DNA of 7,752 nt from Candidatus Sulfopaludibacter sp. SbA3 (GTDB lineage Bacteria > Acidobacteriota > Terriglobia > Bryobacterales > Bryobacteraceae), in the NCBI GenBank assembly GCA_945861255.1, contig CAMAUG010000186.1, positions 1 to 7,752 on the forward strand, read 5' to 3'. This document shows, piece after piece, positions 6,856-7,752 of this stretch. Below the pieces are notes generated by a model, which made no database searches, had not been told where the DNA came from, and saw only the letters and a program-made list of their open reading frames with translations. The stretch's first letter is position 1. Every line of letters begins with the position of its first letter. A program made the position numbers and the translations under genes.

Positions 6856-7288
6856 CCGCCGGTATCCACAGCACCCGCTGATCGGCGTCGGCGCGATTGT
6901 GTTCAAGGGCGATTCAATCTTACTGGTGGAGCGCGCCGGGGAGCCTCTGAAGGGCTACTGGTCACTGCCGGGAGGGTTGCTGGAAACAGGTGAACTGCTT
7001 GAGGACGCAGTGAAACGCGAAGTGCTGGAAGAGACCGGGCTGCGGATCGAGATTCGTTCGCGCTTCGACATTTTCGAGCGCATCATGCGGGATGCCGGGG
7101 GCAAGGCCGAATATCACTACGTGCTGGTCGATTACATTTGTGAAGCGATAGGCGGAGAGATGCGGCCCGCCAGCGACGCGAGCCGGGTGGAGTGGGTTCC
7201 TCATTCCGAGCTGCGCAACTACAAGGTCACCAGCGGTACGCTGGAGGCGATTGAGCGGGCCTACCGGATGCATGGGGCACAGGCATGA
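6851..7288 (+). CDS. Nudix hydrolase, probable ATT start
   Basis: The protein contains a perfect Nudix box (G-x5-E-x7-REVLEETGL, residues 42-64 counting from ATT 6851), which binds Mg2+ and hydrolyses nucleoside diphosphates linked to another moiety, such as ADP-ribose, capped nucleotides or oxidised dNTPs. The exact substrate is unclear; EPLKGYWSLPGG is common in ADP-ribose/NADH-type relatives. The frame is open from 6761, with no ATG, GTG or TTG before GTG 6899. Starting at 6899 would delete the first core strand (IGVGAIVF). Translation from ATT 6851 gives M-SRRYPQHPLIGVGAIV, which looks like a normal family N-terminus, and GGAG stands 9 bases upstream. That start overlaps the previous stop by 5 bases. 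The length would be 145 residues (129 from GTG 6899). The gene overlaps mutS2 by 4 bases (ATGA). Family and stop are certain; the start is inferred. Confidence 0.85.
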   Translation: MSRRYPQHPLIGVGAIVFKGDSILLVERAGEPLKGYWSLPGGLLETGELLEDAVKREVLEETGLRIEIRSRFDIFERIMRDAGGKAEYHYVLVDYICEAIGGEMRPASDASRVEWVPHSELRNYKVTSGTLEAIERAYRMHGAQA

Positions 7289-7752
7289 ACGCGGATCCGG
7301 TATTGGAGTTTGACGCTTTGCGCGCGCTGGCGGGGCGCTACGTGGGAAGCGCTCTGGGCCGCGTGGAACTGGAGCGCGCCGCTCCATCAAGCGACCGCGC
7401 GGCCATAGAAAACGAACTTCAGGAGACCAGCGAAGGAATCGAGTACTTGCGGGCGGCATCCCAACCGCAGAGGGCCTCGCGCGGCGCGGCGATTCGAGTT
7501 AATTTCGGCGATCTGCCCGATCCGGCGCAGGCCGTGGCGCGGCTGCGCATTGAAGGAGCGGCGCTGGAGGCGCGGGAGATCCACGAACTATCGCGTTTGC
7601 TCGATGCGGCGGCAGAGGCACGGTCCATTCTGCTGGCGGCGGGCGAGCGGTTTCCAAAATTAGGCGCTCACGCGGCAAAGATCGCTGATCTTCGCGCGCT
7701 GGCGGCGGAGTTGAGCGGCAAAATTCTGCCGGACGGCACGCTGGCCGATCAC
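7285..7752 (+). CDS. mutS2: MutS2 family protein (N-terminal 156 residues, runs off the right edge)
   Basis: ATG at 7285 overlaps the Nudix stop (ATGA) and opens a frame of 156 codons that continues past the edge. The N-terminus VLEFDALRALAG followed by SALGR matches the first helices of MutS2, and ILPDGTLADH near the edge resembles the family's DG-x-v-x-D segment just before the clamp domain. MutS2 lacks the mismatch-recognition domain of MutS. By family it acts on recombination intermediates or collided and stalled ribosomes through an ATPase and a C-terminal Smr domain. None of those domains is inside this window, so the assignment rests on the N-terminal region and cannot tell whether the Smr domain is present. 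The sequence is Ala/Arg/Glu-rich and largely helical. The ribosome-binding site is weak, suggesting coupling to the Nudix gene. Confidence 0.8.
   Translation, partial: MNADPVLEFDALRALAGRYVGSALGRVELERAAPSSDRAAIENELQETSEGIEYLRAASQPQRASRGAAIRVNFGDLPDPAQAVARLRIEGAALEAREIHELSRLLDAAAEARSILLAAGERFPKLGAHAAKIADLRALAAELSGKILPDGTLADH

Larger units (their letters stand above)
739..7752 (+). other. Probable operon of at least seven genes
   Basis: All seven rightward genes are packed without a promoter-sized gap. The overlaps are 4 bases (ATPase/permease), 8 (permease/LolA-like), 4 (LolA-like/barrel), then a 1-base gap (barrel/SMP-30), 5 (SMP-30/Nudix, if ATT is the start) and 4 (Nudix/mutS2). Three junctions are the ATGA type that allows termination-reinitiation. 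I see no internal terminator hairpin with a T-run. Co-transcription is inferred from this spacing; internal promoters inside coding sequence cannot be excluded. Confidence 0.75.

Overview
This is a GC-rich, gene-dense bacterial window from a diderm (Gram-negative type) organism. It encodes a beta-barrel outer-membrane protein, an exported LolA-like protein and a LolD/FtsX-type ABC transporter. Gene content, GC-rich wobble positions and several signal peptides ending in ...A-Q suggest an Acidobacteriota member of the Solibacter/Bryobacter type. That placement is inferred from style and not from a marker gene.

Layout: a leftward gene enters from the left edge (1-661). It encodes the N-terminal 220 residues of a threonine-aldolase-like PLP enzyme carrying a twin-arginine-type signal. 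A 77-base divergent gap (662-738) separates it from an unbroken rightward series that runs to the right edge. The rightward genes are an ABC ATPase (739-1437), a ten-helix FtsX/MacB-type permease (1434-3974), an exported LolA-like protein (3967-4701), an outer-membrane beta-barrel protein (4698-5975), an exported SMP-30/gluconolactonase-like protein (5977-6855), a Nudix hydrolase (probably 6851-7288) and the N-terminus of MutS2 (7285 to the edge). The two edge genes are incomplete. Every junction in the rightward series is an overlap of 4-8 bases or a 1-base gap, so it reads as one operon of at least seven genes.

The first four rightward genes form a coherent envelope machine: cytoplasmic ATPase, inner-membrane permease, periplasmic lipid- or lipoprotein-binding carrier, and outer-membrane barrel. 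Together they could carry a hydrophobic substrate from the inner membrane to the outer membrane or beyond. LolA-like proteins of this family and DUF1302-like barrels are more often seen beside RND/MMPL pumps. Here an ABC transporter takes the pump's place. This four-gene set is the best candidate in the window for a poorly described system; its substrate cannot be read from the sequence.

The last three genes look like housekeeping or metabolic passengers sharing the transcript. Three details deserve attention. The SMP-30-like protein has Gly where the family has a metal-binding Asp. The Nudix gene has no ATG, GTG or TTG start that preserves its first strand, and seems to start at ATT. The threonine-aldolase-like enzyme appears to be exported and has four cysteines clustered beside its predicted cofactor-stacking histidine. 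No rRNA, tRNA, CRISPR array, insertion sequence or convincing terminator was seen.
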